DNA of 50,913 nucleotides from an uncultured Parabacteroides sp. (GCA_949298575.1 CASFXH010000017.1:1-50913), one strand, 5' to 3'. Counted from the stretch's first letter, positions 9,361 through 18,353 are shown. Translations and numbers: made by a program. Notes: generated by a model from the sequence alone, not told the origin.

Positions 9361-11115
9361 CTATTTCCGTTTTTTCTTGTTGCGTGGGGCGCCTTCCCAC
9401 CAAGGTTTCTTGTCGCCCCGTTTTCCCTCGAAGCGGTCTTTGCCTTTCCGGTCGCGATCTTTTCCGGCTTTTTTCTTGCCTTCTCCACCTTTCTCCGGTT
9501 GGGCGATCTCCACGGAAATGCGGCGCCCGTCGATCTCGAAACTGTTCATGCGTCTTAACACCTTTTCAGCCTCTTTCTCTTCGACCTCAAAGAACGAGAA
9601 ATTATCATGCAAATCGATACGGCCCACAACGACTTTCCCGGGAACACACTTGTTGATCATCTCGATCAAATCGCTCGGACGCATCTTGTCTGTCTTACCA
9701 AAATTGATGAACAAGCGTGTATAGCCTTCTTCGGCTTGGCGTCCTTTCCGGCTGCCCCGCTCTCTGTCTTTCCGGCGAGAACCTTCCTCGACGGTCTCGA
9801 TGTCACCCGCTTCCTTATAATAATCGATCATACGATTGAACTCCAACGAGACCATGCGCTTGATGATGTCCTCCTTGTCCAACCATTCCAATTTGCGGAA
9901 AATGGATGGCATCAAGGGCGCGATCTCTTCCTCGTTGACTTTCACTTTCTCGATCTGGTCCACCAAGTTGAACAATTGCTTTTCGCAAATTTGCTGGCCC
10001 GTTGGCATCTCGCCCTTCTCGAATTGCTTGTTGATCACTCGCTCGATCTGCTTAATCTTGCCTTTCTCTTTCACGTGGCAAATCGAGATGGAAATACCCG
10101 TCTTGCCGGCGCGCCCCGTACGGCCGCGACGGTGCGTATAAGACTCCACATCGTCGGGCAAACCGTAGTTGATGACATGCGTCAAGTCGTCTACATCCAA
10201 ACCACGGGCAGCCACATCGGTCGCGACCAATAGTTGCAGATGCTTGATGCGGAATTTGTTCATCACATAGTCGCGTTGCGCCTGGCTTAGGTCGCCATGC
10301 AAAGAGTCGGCATTGTAGCCATCTTGGATCAATTTGTCCGCGATCTCTTGGGTCTCCTTTCTCGTCCGGCAGAAAACAATTCCATAAACATTCGGATAAT
10401 AGTCCACGATGCGTTTCAACGCGGCATATTTGTCTTGTGCCCGAACGATGAAATAAATGTCACGGATATTCTTGTTACCCTCGTTCTTCCGTCCGATGAC
10501 GATCTCGCGAGGATTCTTCATGTATTGCTTGGTGATATTGGCGATACCTTGAGGCATGGTCGCCGAGAAAAGAAGCATATTGCGTGTTGGAGGAACAGCG
10601 GCCAAGATCTCGTTGATGCTGTCCATGAATCCCATGTTGAGCATCTCGTCGGCCTCGTCGAGGATCACGTTCTTGATTTCGCGCAGGTCGACCGTTTTCC
10701 GGTTCATCAAGTCGAGTAGGCGACCCGGTGTCGCGACCACGACATGCACACCCCGTTTCAAGGATTTGATTTGGCTTTCGATGCTCGAACCGCCATAGAC
10801 AGGAAGGACTTTCAGTTTATCCAGATATTTAGAATAATCACTCAAGTCATCCGCGATTTGCAAACAAAGCTCCCGCGTAGGGCAAAGCACTAACGCTTGC
10901 GGATAAACTTTATTGATATCGATTTTTTGCAAGATCGGCAGGCCATAAGCGGCAGTTTTACCCATACCAGTTTGCGCCAACGCGATCACGTCATTATCTT
11001 CTCCCAGCAAAAAAGGAATCACTTCCTCTTGTACCGGCATAGGGGACTCATATCCCAACTCTTGGATTGCCTTTAGGATCGGAGCGGCAACCCCTAATTC
11101 TTCAAATGTTTTCAA
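9361..11115 (-). CDS. DEAD-box RNA helicase with DbpA-type RNA-binding tail
   Basis: ATP-dependent RNA helicase of 584 residues acting in ribosome assembly or RNA turnover. The motifs appear in order: Q-motif region, AQTGMGKT (47-54), PTREL (79-83), TPGRLLDL (129-136), DEAD (153-156), SAT (184-186), HRRGRTGR (328-335). A DbpA-like RNA-binding domain (YTRLFINFG onward, about 465-540) follows, then a basic Lys/Arg/Gly-rich tail. DbpA domains in E. coli bind 23S rRNA; the target here is inferred. It belongs to the CsdA/DeaD-like group, many members of which are cold-induced, but I see no long cold-shock leader. It has its own promoter although the phosphatase gene ends only 69 nt upstream. Confidence 0.93.
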   Translation of the reverse strand: MKTFEELGVAAPILKAIQELGYESPMPVQEEVIPFLLGEDNDVIALAQTGMGKTAAYGLPILQKIDINKVYPQALVLCPTRELCLQIADDLSDYSKYLDKLKVLPVYGGSSIESQIKSLKRGVHVVVATPGRLLDLMNRKTVDLREIKNVILDEADEMLNMGFMDSINEILAAVPPTRNMLLFSATMPQGIANITKQYMKNPREIVIGRKNEGNKNIRDIYFIVRAQDKYAALKRIVDYYPNVYGIVFCRTRKETQEIADKLIQDGYNADSLHGDLSQAQRDYVMNKFRIKHLQLLVATDVAARGLDVDDLTHVINYGLPDDVESYTHRRGRTGRAGKTGISISICHVKEKGKIKQIERVINKQFEKGEMPTGQQICEKQLFNLVDQIEKVKVNEEEIAPLMPSIFRKLEWLDKEDIIKRMVSLEFNRMIDYYKEAGDIETVEEGSRRKDRERGSRKGRQAEEGYTRLFINFGKTDKMRPSDLIEMINKCVPGKVVVGRIDLHDNFSFFEVEEKEAEKVLRRMNSFEIDGRRISVEIAQPEKGGEGKKKAGKDRDRKGKDRFEGKRGDKKPWWEGAPRNKKKRK

Positions 11116-11151
11116 AATAGATAAATATGTATAGGTGAAAAATAGACGGCG

Positions 11152-11159
11152 CGAAGATA
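11152..11159 (-). promoter_or_regulatory. -7 box TATCTTCG (extended CGCG) for the DEAD-box helicase
   Basis: Exact TAnnTTCGCG on the minus strand, 35 nt before the start at 11115 and inside the 69-nt gap after the upstream gene. Confidence 0.7.
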
Positions 11160-11184
11160 AGCAAAAAATGAAGAGTTTATCGAG

Positions 11185-12237
11185 TTAATAGAGCAAAATC
11201 TCCCGGATTTTGTCTTGGTCTTCTTTGGAAAGGCGCAATCCTGTCTCAAGGTAATCCTGAATCGAACCATAATCCTTGTTAATCTGATGTACGATGGCAT
11301 CGACCAATTCTTCGTGGGCCGCCAAAAATACCGTGACGCTCTCTTGCGAATCGCTGCTTAATCGAGTGGCCCATTGGGCGAATTTCGACGTGTCAATGTA
11401 ATTATTCGAGCTCATGTAGTCGGCTCGGATCGTTTCGGAAGGGACGCCCAAGATATAGAGCAAGAGCATTGAGAGGAAGCCTGTCCGATCCTTGCCGAAG
11501 ATACACGAGACACAAATCGGATAGCGCGACTCGTCGAGGAAAATACGCAAAGCTTGGGCAAAGGCTTCGGTGTTGCGGGTTACGAATTGGATATACTCAT
11601 CTTGCATCGCCACGAAAGCGTCGCCCTTCCGGATTTCTCCCTCTTCAACCCGTTCAGCGATCTCGTTCAAACGAGGAATCACGATAGGAATGGGGACGAG
11701 CGTCGCCTTGCCGTAGCCACAAGGATAAAGCTCCCGCTCGCGATCGCTCCTGAGATCGATAATGGTCTTGATCTTGAGGTTATCCAAACGAACGGAATCC
11801 CACTCGCTCAACCGGCTCAATTTTCCCGAACGGAAAACCCTGCCCCACCGGACCATTTGCCCTTTTGAAGTAAGATAACCACCCAAGTCGCGGATGTTTT
11901 GCACGCTATCCATCGCCACTGAACGCGAACCGACCACTTGTTGATACCGGTTGTTGAAATCGAGCAAGAAATATTGGCGATTCGTATTGTCGTCTGTAAT
12001 GTAAGTCGTCACGCCTTCCGCGATATCCACGAATTGGGTAGCGGGCCCGTCGAAACGATCGGGATCATTGGAAACGGAAACACTGACAGTCCCTTCGAGA
12101 ACAGGATTGGTTTCCCATCGAAGGATATAATTGCCGATCTCGTTTCGCTCGCAATTGGTGTGGATCGTAGGCGTCCGGAGCGAGCAAGCGCTCAGCAAAG
12201 AAATGAACAAAGGGATAAATAAATATTTACTCATCAT
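11185..12237 (-). CDS. Tyrosine-protein phosphatase-like lipoprotein
   Basis: Lipoprotein of 350 residues: signal peptide with lipobox LLSAC (Cys 18), an N-terminal beta-rich region (about 20-110), then a DSP/PTP-like phosphatase domain opening with NIRDLGGY. The active site CIFGKDR fits CX5R and continues TG; the residue before the Cys is Ser rather than the common His. Related exported phosphatases of the tyrosine phosphatase family 3 type act on phosphotyrosine, phosphoserine or phosphoinositides; the substrate here is unknown. A TACCTTTG promoter lies 36 nt upstream. Two adjacent ATGs (12237 and 12234) are equivalent. Confidence 0.85.
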   Translation of the reverse strand: MMSKYLFIPLFISLLSACSLRTPTIHTNCERNEIGNYILRWETNPVLEGTVSVSVSNDPDRFDGPATQFVDIAEGVTTYITDDNTNRQYFLLDFNNRYQQVVGSRSVAMDSVQNIRDLGGYLTSKGQMVRWGRVFRSGKLSRLSEWDSVRLDNLKIKTIIDLRSDRERELYPCGYGKATLVPIPIVIPRLNEIAERVEEGEIRKGDAFVAMQDEYIQFVTRNTEAFAQALRIFLDESRYPICVSCIFGKDRTGFLSMLLLYILGVPSETIRADYMSSNNYIDTSKFAQWATRLSSDSQESVTVFLAAHEELVDAIVHQINKDYGSIQDYLETGLRLSKEDQDKIREILLY

Positions 12238-12272
12238 AACTGCCAGACTTATCCGAATCGTTTCAACGATTT

Positions 12273-12280
12273 CAAAGGTA
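12273..12280 (-). promoter_or_regulatory. -7 box TACCTTTG for the phosphatase lipoprotein
   Basis: Exact TAnnTTTG on the minus strand, 36 nt before the start at 12237. Confidence 0.65.
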
Positions 12281-12319
12281 CGAAAACTGACATAAAAACG
12301 CTTTTCCCATTAAGCATAT

Positions 12320-13249
12320 TTAAGATGGGCTAACATATCGGGCCGCGAAGTCTTTAGAAATATAATTGTCGTAGCTTTGGCAAACTTCGGAGGAAAGATC
12401 GAGTCCGCGTCCGATGATTTTCGCCCATGTCGCCTCGTCAAGATCCCGCAAGTCGGCTTTTCGTACCCGTTCGCGCAAGAGGCCATACACTACGCCGGCG
12501 TTAAAATTATCCCCCGCTCCGATCGTGCTTACCGGTTGGATAGGGCGAGCGGCGTAATGGGTTTCCAAGTTACGTGTTCGCAGATCAACCCCCCGCGCTC
12601 CGTGGGTCGTAATGAAATTATCGCAATAGAAGCGGACTTGGTCCTCATAGAGCGTATGGGCATCGGTTTCCCCAAAGATATTGACGAAATCCTCATCGGA
12701 ACCGCGCACGATGTCGGCGTATTCCATATTCTCAAGGATCGCCGGACGGAGGAGAATCGCCTCGTGGGCATGCGCTTTCCGGAAGTTGGGGTCGTAATAG
12801 AGGATGGCGCCCCGCTCGCGGGCATATTGGAGAAACTCGACCATCCGTTCACGCAAAGCGGGGTTGAGCGAATAATAGGACCCATAGATGAAGATGTCGT
12901 CGGCCTCGATCGGAGGGAAAGAGACGTCGAGCCGCTGTGCCGGATAGTTCTTGTAGAAAGAATAGTTCGCGTTGTTGTGCTCGTCGAGGAAAGCGAGCGA
13001 AATGGGGCTTTTCCCATCAAGATAGCGGTCTACATAGTCGGTTGAGATATGATTTTCGACCATGAACGCACGGATCAAGTTACCCACCTGGTCGTCGCCC
13101 AGTTCACTGACGAACAACACCGAAACGCCTAATCTTCCTAACGAGGTCAGCCCATTGAATACTGATCCGCCGGGGACGGCCGCGTAAGGGCGGTTCTCCC
13201 GGAAAATGATGTCGAGGATCGTCTCCCCAATGCCTATTACTTTTCTCAT
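12320..13249 (-). CDS. PfkB-family carbohydrate kinase
   Basis: Sugar kinase of 309 residues in the ribokinase/fructokinase fold. The N-terminal GGSVFNGLTSLGRLG matches PfkB signature 1. The C-terminal STIGAGDNFNAG carries the anion hole and the catalytic Asp (GAGD). Fructose or a related ketose is the likely substrate, but the family is broad. It begins 21 nt after the SIS-domain gene and shares its promoter, so a sugar-phosphate pathway using both is plausible. Confidence 0.88.
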   Translation of the reverse strand: MRKVIGIGETILDIIFRENRPYAAVPGGSVFNGLTSLGRLGVSVLFVSELGDDQVGNLIRAFMVENHISTDYVDRYLDGKSPISLAFLDEHNNANYSFYKNYPAQRLDVSFPPIEADDIFIYGSYYSLNPALRERMVEFLQYARERGAILYYDPNFRKAHAHEAILLRPAILENMEYADIVRGSDEDFVNIFGETDAHTLYEDQVRFYCDNFITTHGARGVDLRTRNLETHYAARPIQPVSTIGAGDNFNAGVVYGLLRERVRKADLRDLDEATWAKIIGRGLDLSSEVCQSYDNYISKDFAARYVSPS

Positions 13250-13270
13250 ATATAATATAATTATAGTAGG

Positions 13271-13888
13271 TTATTGATTTTCGCCCGATCGCTCCCGGCT
13301 CTTCGCGCCCAGATAGCCTCCATGATGGCGTTTGGCGTAGTCGGCGTGGGTGAAGCCGATGCGCGTCATGACGCCCACCACAAGAATATCCCCTATGACG
13401 GTCATGACGGTCGTTGAGGTGGTTGGCGTCAGCCCCAAGGGACAGACTTCTGGCGGATTGCCTGTCGTGAGGCAGATTGTCGCCTCGTGGGCCAACGGAC
13501 TTTCAGGGTCGCTCGTGATCACGATGAAAGGAATGTGGGGCACCAAGCGCCGGGCTAATGCCGTCAGTTCGACCAGCTCACGCGTCTTGCCAGAGTTGGA
13601 GACCAACAGAAGGAGATCTTCTTCACGCACAATACCTAAATCGCCATGTTGCGCCTCGCTGGGATGGAGGAAAAAGGCCGGCGTCCCTGTCGAGCTGAAC
13701 GTCGTGGCCATGTTCATCGCGATTTGCCCTGCCTTGCCCATGCCACTGGTGATCAATCGCCCCCGGCGTTCGTGAACATGTTCGACGATGAGGCGGATCG
13801 CCTCGTCGAAAGCGGATGTCACCGGGATATGACGGATGGCCTCCGCCTCTTGTTCCAATATGGATACGATATTTTCCTTTGTCATCAT
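13271..13888 (-). CDS. SIS-domain sugar-phosphate isomerase (KpsF/GutQ-like, no CBS)
   Basis: Protein of 205 residues made of one SIS domain: GRLITSGMGKAGQIA (phosphosugar loop, about 42-56) and LLLLVSNSGKTRE (about 96-108). It resembles arabinose-5-phosphate isomerases of the KpsF/GutQ type but lacks their C-terminal CBS pair, so it could act on another phosphosugar. The start at 13888 (MMTKENIVS) sits 25 nt after a perfect promoter box; an earlier ATG at 13915 would overlap the box itself. It is the first gene of the minus-strand run and is followed by the PfkB kinase. Confidence 0.85.
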   Translation of the reverse strand: MMTKENIVSILEQEAEAIRHIPVTSAFDEAIRLIVEHVHERRGRLITSGMGKAGQIAMNMATTFSSTGTPAFFLHPSEAQHGDLGIVREEDLLLLVSNSGKTRELVELTALARRLVPHIPFIVITSDPESPLAHEATICLTTGNPPEVCPLGLTPTTSTTVMTVIGDILVVGVMTRIGFTHADYAKRHHGGYLGAKSRERSGENQ

Positions 13889-13912
13889 GATCGAACCGGA
13901 TTTTTGTCCGCA

Positions 13913-13920
13913 CAAAAGTA
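13913..13920 (-). promoter_or_regulatory. -7 box TACTTTTG for the SIS isomerase-PfkB pair
   Basis: Exact TAnnTTTG on the minus strand. With a start about 7 nt downstream, the leader would be only about 18 nt. The box rules out the earlier ATG at 13915. Confidence 0.7.
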
Positions 13921-13985
13921 GGGATTATTTACTTAGGAAAGAAAAAAGATCCTCTTTAGGTTGTTTTAACTATAAAGGTTGGGCT

Positions 13986-14008
13986 AATAACTGTATTATA
14001 CCGTTATT
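13986..14008 (+). promoter_or_regulatory. Probable BlaI-type operator, 23-bp dyad
   Basis: Arms AATAAC (13986-13991) and GTTATT (14003-14008) enclose a GTATTATAC core. The 23-bp site is symmetric about 13997 apart from one mismatched pair and the central base. It ends 21 nt before the ATG of the BlaI-like repressor and overlaps the expected promoter. BlaI/MecI repressors bind such dyads upstream of their own operon, so autoregulation is a good inference. Confidence 0.7.
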
Positions 14009-14029
14009 TGTGGAAAAATTATTCGTGTC

Positions 14030-14392
14030 ATGAAAAGATTAACAAGAAAAGAAGAAGAAGTTATGGCTTTCTTTTGGGAAAAGGGAGCCTTGTTCGTGAA
14101 GGAAATACTCACGTTTTACCCTGAGCCCAAGCCTCATTTCAATACGATCTCGACGATTGTCCGAGGGCTGGAGGCAAAAGGTTTCGTCTCGCATGAGACA
14201 TTCGGAAACACGTATCGCTATTACCCGCTTATCTCGAAAGAGGCGTTTCGGGATGGGACGCTGAAGGGCGTGATCGAGAAATATTTTAACAACTCGTACC
14301 TCAGCGCCGTCTCGGCATTGGTGGAAAAAGAGGATATCTCGCTCGACGAGCTGAGACAACTGATCCAAGACGTCGAGGCCTTGCGGCAATAA
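14030..14392 (+). CDS. BlaI/MecI/CopY family repressor
   Basis: Winged-helix repressor of 120 residues. It begins MKRLTRKEEEVMAFFW, the usual first helix of the family, has recognition-helix sequence HFNTISTIVRGLEAKGFV, and a C-terminal dimerisation helix. In the family, proteolysis triggered by the partner BlaR1 releases the operator. The partner is encoded 35 nt downstream and a strong dyad lies just upstream. In Bacteroidetes such pairs are common outside beta-lactam resistance, and no beta-lactamase is nearby, so the regulon is open. Confidence 0.92.
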   Translation: MKRLTRKEEEVMAFFWEKGALFVKEILTFYPEPKPHFNTISTIVRGLEAKGFVSHETFGNTYRYYPLISKEAFRDGTLKGVIEKYFNNSYLSAVSALVEKEDISLDELRQLIQDVEALRQ

Positions 14393-14427
14393 GCGGTCAC
14401 TCATTTTTTCCTTAAAATCTAATAGCC

Positions 14428-15747
14428 ATGGGACTTTTCATCCTCTATCTCATCGAATCGGCGGGCTGCCTGGCGCTTTTTTACCTGCTGTATAAAGGCT
14501 GGCTGGCCCGCGAGACTTTCTTCCGCCTCAACCGCGTCGCGTTGCTCGGTTGCTGGGCGCTGGCGTTTCTCTTGCCGGCCGTCCATTTGGCGGGAATGGG
14601 GGCGGAAGGCGATTTCTCCTCCAGCCTCGCGCGGGTCGGAGCTCCTGTCGCCGCGGGAATCGCCACGGGAGCGCCTACGCCCATTCCCACGGATCACGGC
14701 GCCTACATCTGCGTCCTCGCGCTCAGCTATCTCTATCTTGCCGGGCTGCTCGTCGTGCTCGCGAAAGAGGTTTGCGCTTGGGCCCGTCTTTACGGATTGC
14801 TGCGAGGCGGGCGGCGGGTCACGCTGGCGACGGGGACGCGGGCCTTGGTGGTGAAAGCCGCCGTCGCGCCTTTTTGCTGGATGAGGACGATCGTCCTTTC
14901 CGAGGAAGACTACCGGCAGGCGCCGCGGGAAGTGATCGCGCACGAAAGCGCGCACGCCCGGCAGCTCCATTCGCTGGACCTGCTGCTGATCGACCTCGCC
15001 CTCTTGCTCCAATGGTTCAACCCGGCGGCATGGGCGCTCAAGCGGGAGACGCGGGCCGTCCACGAGTATGAAGCCGACCAGATGGCGCTCGACAGCGGGG
15101 TCGACACCCGCTCGTATCAACTATCGCTCATAAAAAGAGCTGTTGGCCCAGTTCGCTACGCTATGGCCAACAGCTTCAATCACAGTTCACTTAAAAACCG
15201 TATCGTTATGATGTCAAAAAAGAAATCCAGCCCGTGGGCTTACATGAAGTACGCGGGCATCCTCCCGCTGGCGATCGTGGCTTCGGCCGCCCTCGCCCAT
15301 CCGGAGGTGAGCCAGGTCGCTCGCGAATTCGCTGGCGCCAAAGTTAGTGTTTTTCCGGTAATGACGGAAAATGTTCTCGAGAAAACCGCTGTCACGGATC
15401 CCGAATTTCCGGGTGGGCAGAAAGAGTTCCACATTTTCCTAGCCAAAAGCCTCCGTTACGCGGTCGATGCGCAAAAGAAGGGTGTCCAGGGAAGGGTGGT
15501 CTGCGCCTTCACGGTCGGCACGGACGGGTCGGTCAAGGGTGTCCGCGTCGTGAATAGCGTCGATCCAGCCCTCGACAACGAGGTCGTCCGCACGCTCCAA
15601 GGGATGCCGAAATGGACGCCAGCCCAACGCGACGGCCAAGCCGTGGAAGCGGAAATGACTTATGGCGTCGTCTTCAAGTTTGAGGGCGATCCGAACGCGC
15701 CGAAAGGTGAGGAAGGGGATATCGTAGTGGTGGGCTTCCGCCAATAG
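14428..15747 (+). CDS. BlaR1-type M56 peptidase fused to a TonB C-terminal domain
   Basis: Membrane protein of 439 residues. Hydrophobic segments lie near 3-22, 36-54 and 93-112. The M56 zinc peptidase motif HESAH is at 172-176, with EYEADQMALDSG following around 213-225. A further transmembrane segment (about 278-290) is followed by a periplasmic TonB-like domain from about 340, with PEFPGGQKEF, GRVVCAFTVGTDGSV and the terminal VVFKFEG. BlaR1 sensors normally carry a penicillin-binding sensor domain; here a TonB-like domain replaces it, a common arrangement in Bacteroidetes whose signal is not known. It forms an operon with the repressor gene and ends at a strong terminator. Confidence 0.9.
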   Translation: MGLFILYLIESAGCLALFYLLYKGWLARETFFRLNRVALLGCWALAFLLPAVHLAGMGAEGDFSSSLARVGAPVAAGIATGAPTPIPTDHGAYICVLALSYLYLAGLLVVLAKEVCAWARLYGLLRGGRRVTLATGTRALVVKAAVAPFCWMRTIVLSEEDYRQAPREVIAHESAHARQLHSLDLLLIDLALLLQWFNPAAWALKRETRAVHEYEADQMALDSGVDTRSYQLSLIKRAVGPVRYAMANSFNHSSLKNRIVMMSKKKSSPWAYMKYAGILPLAIVASAALAHPEVSQVAREFAGAKVSVFPVMTENVLEKTAVTDPEFPGGQKEFHIFLAKSLRYAVDAQKKGVQGRVVCAFTVGTDGSVKGVRVVNSVDPALDNEVVRTLQGMPKWTPAQRDGQAVEAEMTYGVVFKFEGDPNAPKGEEGDIVVVGFRQ

Positions 15748-15783
15748 GTCTCCTTTCCTTCCCTTAAACGTCTCCAATGAATC

Positions 15784-15822
15784 AAGCGTGTCTCTCGAAC
15801 AGGGGGACACGCTTCTTTTTTT
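15784..15822 (+). terminator. Terminator of the BlaI-BlaR1 operon
   Basis: Arms AAGCGTGTC (15784-15792) and GACACGCTT (15806-15814) are followed by CTTTTTTTT, 36 nt after the stop codon. Confidence 0.9.
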
Positions 15823-15844
15823 CGTGCGGGGATATATTTCGCTC

Positions 15845-16078
15845 ACGGAATATATTCTCACGATTTTACAAGGATTAATTCCGTGCACGAAATATATTCT
15901 CACGATTTTATAAAGATTAATTCCGTGCACGGAATATATTCTCATGATTTTAGAAGGATTAATTCCGTGCACGGAATATATTCTCGCGATTTTAGAAGGA
16001 TTAATTCCGTGTACGGAATATATTCTCGCGATTTTACAAAAGTTAATTCCGTGCACGGAATATATTCTCGCGAAATAA
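15845..16078. repeat. Tandem array of 42-bp units with nested palindromes, 6 copies
   Basis: TATATTCTC recurs exactly every 42 bp (15851, 15893, 15935, 15977, 16019, 16061). Most units carry the perfect 16-bp palindrome ATTCCGTGCACGGAAT overlapping a second palindrome GAATATATTC. The array fills the convergent gap between the BlaR1 and FKBP gene terminators. Confidence 0.95.
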
Positions 16079-16100
16079 ATCATTACTTAATAGACTTTTT

Positions 16101-16152
16101 AGAAAAAAGAAATCGGCCACCGAAAGCCTTTCTGGCTTGCCGATGACCGATT
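16101..16152 (-). terminator. Terminator of the glyS-FKBP operon
   Basis: On the minus strand a long stem (16134-16152 with 16111-16128, GGC/GCC near the loop) is followed by TTTCTTTTTT (16101-16110). It starts 25 nt past the FKBP stop codon. Confidence 0.85.
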
Positions 16153-16176
16153 TTCCCAACCGGATAAAACAATTTC

Positions 16177-16758
16177 CTACTCCTCGACCTCCCCATTCTG
16201 GAGCACCTTCACCACCTCGATCTCGAAGATCAAGGCCGAGCAGGGCTCGATGTCGCCTTGCTCGTTGTAGCCGTAGCCCAGCTGCCAGGGGACCCAGACC
16301 TCCCATTTGTCGCCCTCGCGCATTTGCTGGAGCGCGATGGTCCAACCGAGGACGACGCTGGCATAACCCGTGGGGTTGGTTGATGAATTATAATCAGCCA
16401 CTTCCGAGGAGACGGCCACGTGGAAGGGATCGTCATAAGGTCGTACACACTCGTCGTGGAGAACGCCGTCGATCGTACGACACGTATAATAGACCTGCAC
16501 ACGGCTGGTGTAGAAGACCCGCTCACCGTCGCCGGCCTGGATCTGGCGCATGAGGACGCTGCCCTCGTTGCCCGTCGAGACGACCTCCGTAAAGTCGGGA
16601 TCGTTCTTCTTTTCCTCGAAGGCCGCCTCGTTCTGGTCGCGCCACGCCTCATCATAAACCACTTCCGTATCCTCCTCATCATCCTTGTTGCACGAGGCCA
16701 AGCCCAGCGCGAGTGTCGCGCAGAGGCACAAGAGTACGATATGCCCGAACTTTCTCAT
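16177..16758 (-). CDS. FKBP-type peptidyl-prolyl isomerase lipoprotein
   Basis: Lipoprotein of 193 residues with signal peptide and lipobox LASC (Cys 23). A spacer rich in acidic residues is followed by an FKBP domain: VQVYYTCRTIDG, then VVLGWTIALQQMREGDKWEVWVP, then LIFEIEVVKV near the end. FKBPs catalyse cis-trans isomerisation of prolyl bonds; this one is probably anchored at the outer membrane and helps fold exported proteins. Several aromatic binding-pocket residues differ from the canonical set, so activity is likely but not certain. It starts 11 nt after glyS, an arrangement seen in other Bacteroidales. Confidence 0.88.
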   Translation of the reverse strand: MRKFGHIVLLCLCATLALGLASCNKDDEEDTEVVYDEAWRDQNEAAFEEKKNDPDFTEVVSTGNEGSVLMRQIQAGDGERVFYTSRVQVYYTCRTIDGVLHDECVRPYDDPFHVAVSSEVADYNSSTNPTGYASVVLGWTIALQQMREGDKWEVWVPWQLGYGYNEQGDIEPCSALIFEIEVVKVLQNGEVEE

Positions 16759-16769
16759 TGGTTTTCTTT

Positions 16770-18314
16770 TTAGTCTAATGTTTTCATCAATAAATTCTTC
16801 AAGCTGACTTTCTCGGAGATGATGTCGTGCAAGCGGTCGATGGGGACGCGCTCTTGGGCCATCGTGTCGCGGAAGCGGATCGTGACCTGGTTGTCTTGCA
16901 GCGTGTCATGGTCGACGGTGATGCAATACGGCGTGCCGATGGCGTCTTGCCGGCGGTAGCGCTTGCCGATGGAGTCTTTCTCGTCGTATTGGCAACGGAA
17001 ATCGAAGCGGAGCAGCCGCATGATCTCCTCGGCCTTCTCGGGCAGCCCGTCTTTCTTGACCAGCGGGAGGACGGCCAGCTTGATCGGGGCCAGGGCGGCC
17101 GGCAGTCTCAGCACGACGCGCGTCTCGCCATTTTCCAAGGTCTCCTCGCGATAGGAACCGGCCATGACGCTCAGGAAAACGCGGTCGACACCGATCGACG
17201 TCTCGATCACGTAGGGCGTATAGCTCTTGTTCAGCTCGGGGTCGAAATATTGGATCTTCTTGCCCGAATATTTCTCATGTTGCGAAAGGTCGAAATCGGT
17301 GCGGCTGTGGATACCTTCCACTTCCTTGAATCCGAACGGCATCTCGAACTCGATGTCGGTCGCCGCATTGGCGTAGTGCGCCAGCTTCTCGTGGTCGTGG
17401 AAGCGGTATTTCTCGTCGCCAAGGCCCATCGCCTTGTGCCATTTGAGGCGAGTCTCTTTCCATTTCTGGAACCAGCCCATCTCCTCGCCTGGGCGGACGA
17501 AGAATTGCATCTCCATTTGCTCGAACTCGCGCATCCGGAAAATGAACTGGCGGGCGACGATCTCGTTGCGGAAGGCTTTGCCGATCTGGGCGATGCCGAA
17601 GGGGATCTTCATGCGCCCTGTCTTCTGGACGTTCAGGAAATTGACGAAGATGCCTTGCGCCGTCTCGGGGCGGAGGTAGACTTTCATCGCGCCGTCGGCC
17701 GTCGAGCCCATCTCGGTGGAGAACATGAGGTTGAATTGGCGGACGTCGGTCCAGTTGCGCGTCCCCGAGATGGGGCAGACAATCTCACAATCCAGGATCA
17801 GCTGGCGCAAATCCTCGAAGTTCGAGTCATTCATGTCTTTCGTATAACGTGCGTGAATCTCGTTCCATTTCGCCTGGTGCTCGAGGACGCGGGGATTCGT
17901 CTGGCGGAATTTCTCCTCGTCAAACGCCTCGCCAAACTTCTTGGCGGCCTTGGCCACTTCCTTGTTGATCTTCTCCTCGATCTTCGCCAAGTGGTCCTCG
18001 ATCAGGACATCGGCGCGATAACGTTTCTTCGAGTCCTTGTTGTCAATCAAAGGATCATTGAACGCGTCGACATGGCCGGAAGCTTTCCAGATCGTCGGGT
18101 GCATGAAAATCGCGGAGTCGATCCCTACCACGTTCTCGTGCAAAAGCGTCATGCTGTCCCACCAATATTTCTTGATATTATTTTTCAATTCCACGCCATA
18201 CTGCCCGTAATCGTAGACAGCGCCCAAACCATCATAAATCTCGGACGAGGGGAATACGAAACCATACTCTTTGCAATGCGAAACCAGTTTCTTGAAAACG
18301 TCTTCCTGTGCCAT
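16770..18314 (-). CDS. glyS: Glycyl-tRNA synthetase (alpha2 class II type)
   Basis: Cytoplasmic enzyme of 514 residues charging tRNA-Gly. It is the single-chain bacterial/eukaryal-like form. The N-terminus ends in ...GLGAVYDYGQYGVELKNNIK. Motif 2 is FRNEIVARQFIFRMREFEQME. Motif 3 is TSIGVDRVFLSV. The C-terminal anticodon-binding domain includes LAPIKLAVLPL and RYRRQDAIGTPYCITVD. The Glu-rich FNLMF and YLRPETAQGIFVNF segments are typical. It leads an operon with the FKBP lipoprotein; a TAAATTCGCG promoter is 38 nt upstream. Confidence 0.97.
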   Translation of the reverse strand: MAQEDVFKKLVSHCKEYGFVFPSSEIYDGLGAVYDYGQYGVELKNNIKKYWWDSMTLLHENVVGIDSAIFMHPTIWKASGHVDAFNDPLIDNKDSKKRYRADVLIEDHLAKIEEKINKEVAKAAKKFGEAFDEEKFRQTNPRVLEHQAKWNEIHARYTKDMNDSNFEDLRQLILDCEIVCPISGTRNWTDVRQFNLMFSTEMGSTADGAMKVYLRPETAQGIFVNFLNVQKTGRMKIPFGIAQIGKAFRNEIVARQFIFRMREFEQMEMQFFVRPGEEMGWFQKWKETRLKWHKAMGLGDEKYRFHDHEKLAHYANAATDIEFEMPFGFKEVEGIHSRTDFDLSQHEKYSGKKIQYFDPELNKSYTPYVIETSIGVDRVFLSVMAGSYREETLENGETRVVLRLPAALAPIKLAVLPLVKKDGLPEKAEEIMRLLRFDFRCQYDEKDSIGKRYRRQDAIGTPYCITVDHDTLQDNQVTIRFRDTMAQERVPIDRLHDIISEKVSLKNLLMKTLD

Positions 18315-18353
18315 AATCTTTCTTATTTGCTTATATCTTTTGTACGAATGCCG

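Noticed and set aside
14030-15747. A beta-lactam resistance locus
   Set aside because: The sensor carries a TonB-like domain in place of the penicillin-binding sensor, and no beta-lactamase or mecA-like gene is nearby.
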